Source of the DNA: an uncultured Pseudomonadota bacterium
GTDB taxonomy: Bacteria; Myxococcota_A; UBA796; UBA9615
Direction: 5' to 3'
Assembly: GCA_937907595.1 (NCBI GenBank)
Contig: CALCXL010000266.1
Coordinates: 1 to 7,095, forward strand
DNA length: 7,095 nt
A program made the translations under genes and the position numbers. Positions 4,441-7,095 of this stretch are shown here, piece after piece (position 1 is the stretch's first letter; the number at the start of each line of letters is the position of its first letter). The notes beneath the pieces were generated by a model. That model worked only from the letters and a program-made list of their open reading frames with translations, searched no databases and had not been told where the DNA came from.

Positions 4441-7095
4441 GTGCAGCGATCCTGGAGCGACTTCGCCGCGGCGGTCGCCTGGGGGGCGGTATTTTGCGCC
4501 GTGGTTGGCGCGGTTCACGGCGCGGATCCAGAGGTCCTGACGGGCCCCGGCCTCGTGCTCGGTCTGGCGCTCGGGGCGGCGGGCGATCGGTCCTCCAGGC
4601 CGACGCATATTTCTCGGATCGCCCTGCTGATTCTTGGCTTGCTGCCCGCCTGGCTCCCCGTGCTCGCCGCCGCGGCGGGCGGAGCGGCGGCGACGGTGGG
4701 GTTCCCCGTCCTGGGCACCCTCGCCGCGGCGGTGGTGGGCGCGGCCCTCGGACGCGGGCTGGGCTCCGCGATCGTCCCGGCACGCGCCTGGTGGGCCCTA
4801 TCCGGAGCGGCCGCCCTGCTGGGCGCCCTGCTGGTGGTGCCCCGGGTGGGGCTCCCGATCCTGGGGGTGGCGGGCGCCACCTTGTTGATCTGGCTGCCCT
4901 CCCCTCCCCCGGCGTCCACGGCTGACAACGAGGGAAGGCCCGAAGGCGACTCCCGGTCGGCCAGCGCGCGGTCAACCGCTGGGTCGGCTCCCCCGCGCGG
5001 GCACGGGGTGCTGGCGGGGGCCGTGGCAGGGGCAGTGCTTTGCGTCTTGGGCGCGGCGGCGCCCTGGGTCGGCGCCGACCCGTGGTTCGTCCAGGGCGCC
5101 GCGGCGGCCGGTCTGATCGGCGCAGGGCTCGCCCTGGACCGTTGGCCGGCGCGGCGGGCCCTCCTCCTGCCCCTGATCCTGGCGGGTGGGCTGCTCGCCT
5201 GGCCGGAGCTTCCCGCCTGGTCGGCCCGCGTGGTGGCGCAGGCCGCCGTGCTCGGCCCCGCGGTGCCCCTGATCGCGGCCGCGCTGCTGCCCCTGCTCGC
5301 GATGGCGGCGGCGGCTCCGGCCGGTCGGGGCTCGCTCCGCCCCCTGGCGCTGGGGATCGGCTGGTGGATCGTGGGTCCGCCGCTGGTGGGGGCGCAGGGC
5401 GCCGCCGCGGTGGCGGTCGGCGCGGCCTCCGTGCTCGGGGCGGGCCTGCTGCTGCCCTCGGGGACTCCGGCGGCGCGGGGGGCGGCCGTGGTCGGGCTGC
5501 TGGGGGCGGTGGGCCTGCTGGTCCTGCCCCCGGCGCCGGCTGGCCTCGCCGTCGCGCAGCCCTGGCGACTGGCCGCGGAGCCGGTCCGTCTGGGGCAGGT
5601 CCTCCGCGAGTTGGGGCGTCGCGACGCCGAGGAGATCTCGGGCGCGCAGGGCCTCTGGATGGCGGTCGAGGGCACGCAGCCGCAGGTCCTCGCCGGGCAC
5701 CGCACCGGGCGGCTGAACGCGGAGACCGTCGGTGCCGACCGCTTCTTCGGCCACCTCGCGGGCCTGTTGGGTGAAGCACCGCGGCGCGCCCTCGTGGTCA
5801 CCGCTGGCCACGGCGTCGTGGTCGATGCCGCGCGCCGGGGCACCGTCGACGGCGTGGATCTGGTGCTCCGTCCTCGCAGAGCGGCGGCCGCGCTCGCGGC
5901 CCACGGCGCCTGGAACCGGGACGTCTTCGCCGATCCAGGCGTGCGCCCCAGCGCCGTCGATCCGCTCCTGCGGTCGAGCGAGCGCTGGGATGCGATCCTC
6001 ATCGACCTGCCGCCGCCCTGGGCCCCCGGCGCCGCAGCCGCGTGGTCGAAGCGGCGGCTGCGCGCGGTGTCGTCCCACCTGACGGAGGTCGGACACGCGG
6101 TCTTCCGCCTGCCCCTGGACGAGCTCTCTTCGGACGACCTCGCCGCCTGGTCCGTCGACGCCGCGGAGGTCTTTCCCGGGCTGTTCGCCTGGCTCGACCC
6201 GACAGGCGCCGCCAACCTCCTGGTGGTCGCCCGCAACGACGACGCACCCCTGGACGCGGGCGCCGTCTTTCGCGCCACCAGCCGCCGCGCGGTGGCCGAG
6301 GACCTCCGATCCTCAGCCCTGCGTGATCCGGTCGACGTGCTCGAACGTGCGCTGGCCGATCGACGCGCCCTGGCGAGCACGCCGCCGCGCACCGGATCCG
6401 CATCAGCCCGTGCTGCGCGCGCGGGGAGCCGGGCACGGCGCGGGCGGCGTGGCCTGGCCCTGGCCAACCTCGCCCTCACCTCGGTGGCCCCCGAACACCT
6501 CTTCGACCTGCGCGACGTCCCCGTCGACCGCGTGGCGGAGACCCGCGATCGCCTGGAACAGGCGGGCCGCACCCGCGCGGACTACCTGGCCCTCCTGGGC
6601 GCGTGGCAGGCCGGCCGGGGCGAGGAGGTCCTCATGTTGGCCGCCCGCATGGCCCAGGCCTCGGCGGATCCCACCAAGGACCTGCGCGCCATCGTCGGGC
6701 CCTGGGTGCGGCGCGGCGACGCCTTCCGCGCGCAGGGTCTGCTCGACCAGGCCCAGGCCGAGTACGTCGTCGCCCGGTCCTTCTCCCCTGCCGATCCGGA
6801 CCTGAACCTCAAGTTGGGCGATGTCCTTCGACTGCTCGGGCGCCTGGACGAGGCGCAAGGCGCGTACGACGCGGTCCTGGAGAAGGACCCCCGCCACCTG
6901 GAGGCCACCTTCGGCCTGGCGGCCCTCAAGACCGCCCGCGGCGAGTGGGCGACGGCGGCCGCGATCCTGGAGGAGGCCCAGGCCCTGCATCCCGGGAGCG
7001 CGCCCCTGCTGGTCAACCTGGGCTGGCTGCACGTGCAGCTGTCCGACGTCGAACCAAAGCAGCTCGCCCACCACCTGGCCCGCGCCCGGGTCGTG
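4441..7095 (+). CDS. Multi-pass membrane protein with spermidine-synthase-like domain and TPR repeats (C-terminus beyond window)
   Basis: The frame is open for 885 codons from GTG 4441 to the window edge without a stop; I translated it by hand. Residues about 7-152 hold roughly six hydrophobic segments. A hydrophilic loop (about 154-187) and some six more segments (about 188-366) follow, a 6+6 layout as in the fused MFS/spermidine-synthase-like proteins. Residues about 420-605 resemble the spermidine synthase fold: DRFFGHLAGLL, a first strand with ALVVTAGHGVV (450-460), ERWDAILIDLPPPW (514-527), then a VFPGLFAW strand and NLLVVARND. The glycine loop is reduced to G-H-G, and the usual VEIDP acidic positions read LVLRP (474-478), so S-adenosyl ligand binding and aminopropyl transfer are doubtful. 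A basic linker (about 655-671) precedes TPR-like units at about 756-885, for example LGDVLRLLGRLDEAQGAYDAVL. Function is unknown; a membrane scaffold is one possibility. It is more GC-rich than the pil genes and is read away from them. Confidence 0.85.
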   Translation, partial: MQRSWSDFAAAVAWGAVFCAVVGAVHGADPEVLTGPGLVLGLALGAAGDRSSRPTHISRIALLILGLLPAWLPVLAAAAGGAAATVGFPVLGTLAAAVVGAALGRGLGSAIVPARAWWALSGAAALLGALLVVPRVGLPILGVAGATLLIWLPSPPPASTADNEGRPEGDSRSASARSTAGSAPPRGHGVLAGAVAGAVLCVLGAAAPWVGADPWFVQGAAAAGLIGAGLALDRWPARRALLLPLILAGGLLAWPELPAWSARVVAQAAVLGPAVPLIAAALLPLLAMAAAAPAGRGSLRPLALGIGWWIVGPPLVGAQGAAAVAVGAASVLGAGLLLPSGTPAARGAAVVGLLGAVGLLVLPPAPAGLAVAQPWRLAAEPVRLGQVLRELGRRDAEEISGAQGLWMAVEGTQPQVLAGHRTGRLNAETVGADRFFGHLAGLLGEAPRRALVVTAGHGVVVDAARRGTVDGVDLVLRPRRAAAALAAHGAWNRDVFADPGVRPSAVDPLLRSSERWDAILIDLPPPWAPGAAAAWSKRRLRAVSSHLTEVGHAVFRLPLDELSSDDLAAWSVDAAEVFPGLFAWLDPTGAANLLVVARNDDAPLDAGAVFRATSRRAVAEDLRSSALRDPVDVLERALADRRALASTPPRTGSASARAARAGSRARRGRRGLALANLALTSVAPEHLFDLRDVPVDRVAETRDRLEQAGRTRADYLALLGAWQAGRGEEVLMLAARMAQASADPTKDLRAIVGPWVRRGDAFRAQGLLDQAQAEYVVARSFSPADPDLNLKLGDVLRLLGRLDEAQGAYDAVLEKDPRHLEATFGLAALKTARGEWATAAAILEEAQALHPGSAPLLVNLGWLHVQLSDVEPKQLAHHLARARVV

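Noticed and set aside
4166..4540. 124-codon plus-strand frame crossing the intergenic gap and the GTG start
   Set aside because: It has no good ribosome-binding site, a Pro/Arg/Ser-rich product and no family resemblance, and it would overlap the better supported gene at 4441.
5040..5774. 244-codon plus-strand frame inside the membrane/TPR gene
   Set aside because: It is a Gly/Arg/Ala/Pro-rich shadow in a different frame from the 885-codon reading. It has no membrane segments or motif of its own.
4515..6572. 685-codon open frame on the minus strand, with two further long minus-strand frames at 4286-5779 and 4972-6096
   Set aside because: All three are antisense to the membrane/TPR gene. Their products are dominated by Arg, Pro, Ala and Ser with no fold-like pattern, as expected when GC-rich DNA with few stops is read in the wrong frame. 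The plus-strand frame has membrane segments, a recognisable domain, TPR units and a good ribosome-binding site.
6403..7074. 223-codon minus-strand frame rich in Gln, Leu and Gly
   Set aside because: It looks protein-like at first, but it is the exact complement of the TPR-coding region. That region's sense frame shows the alanine- and leucine-spaced TPR pattern and continues an already open gene.

Overview
The window is high-GC bacterial chromosome. It has two divergent blocks separated by a 308-base gap. The left block (minus strand, 4132 down to 1) is the type IV pilus alignment-complex operon pilM-pilN-pilO-pilP-pilQ, in its canonical order; pilQ runs off the left edge. The right block (plus strand, 4441 to 7095) is one very GC-rich gene. 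It encodes a multi-pass membrane protein fused to a spermidine-synthase-like domain and C-terminal TPR repeats, and it runs off the right edge.

The PilM protein closely resembles my recollection of Myxococcus-type PilM: the IGLDIGSS start, the ELEESIQWEAEQYIPFD block, AAKKDMINDY and APMAAVAVGLALRR. The likely source is therefore a deltaproteobacterium-like Gram-negative, probably Myxococcota. This is inferred from remembered family sequences, not from a search.

The five pil products form the trans-envelope part of the pilus machine. PilM is the cytoplasmic actin-like protein that binds the INLLP motif of PilN. PilN and PilO are single-pass inner-membrane proteins with coiled coils and periplasmic ferredoxin-like domains. 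PilP is a lipoprotein linking them to the secretin PilQ, whose ring is the outer-membrane pore. The first four genes are packed with overlaps of 4 nt (M/N) and 1 nt (P/O) and a 1-nt gap (N/O), which suggests translational coupling. Only pilQ has a spacer (53 nt) and its own clear ribosome-binding site.

The right-hand gene is the least ordinary object here. It has about 12 hydrophobic segments in two groups, then a Rossmann-like domain recognisable as spermidine synthase-like but lacking several S-adenosyl ligand positions, a basic linker, and at least four TPR-like units. Its function is unknown, and a link to pili is suggested only by position. I found no RNA genes, mobile elements, CRISPR arrays or convincing terminators.
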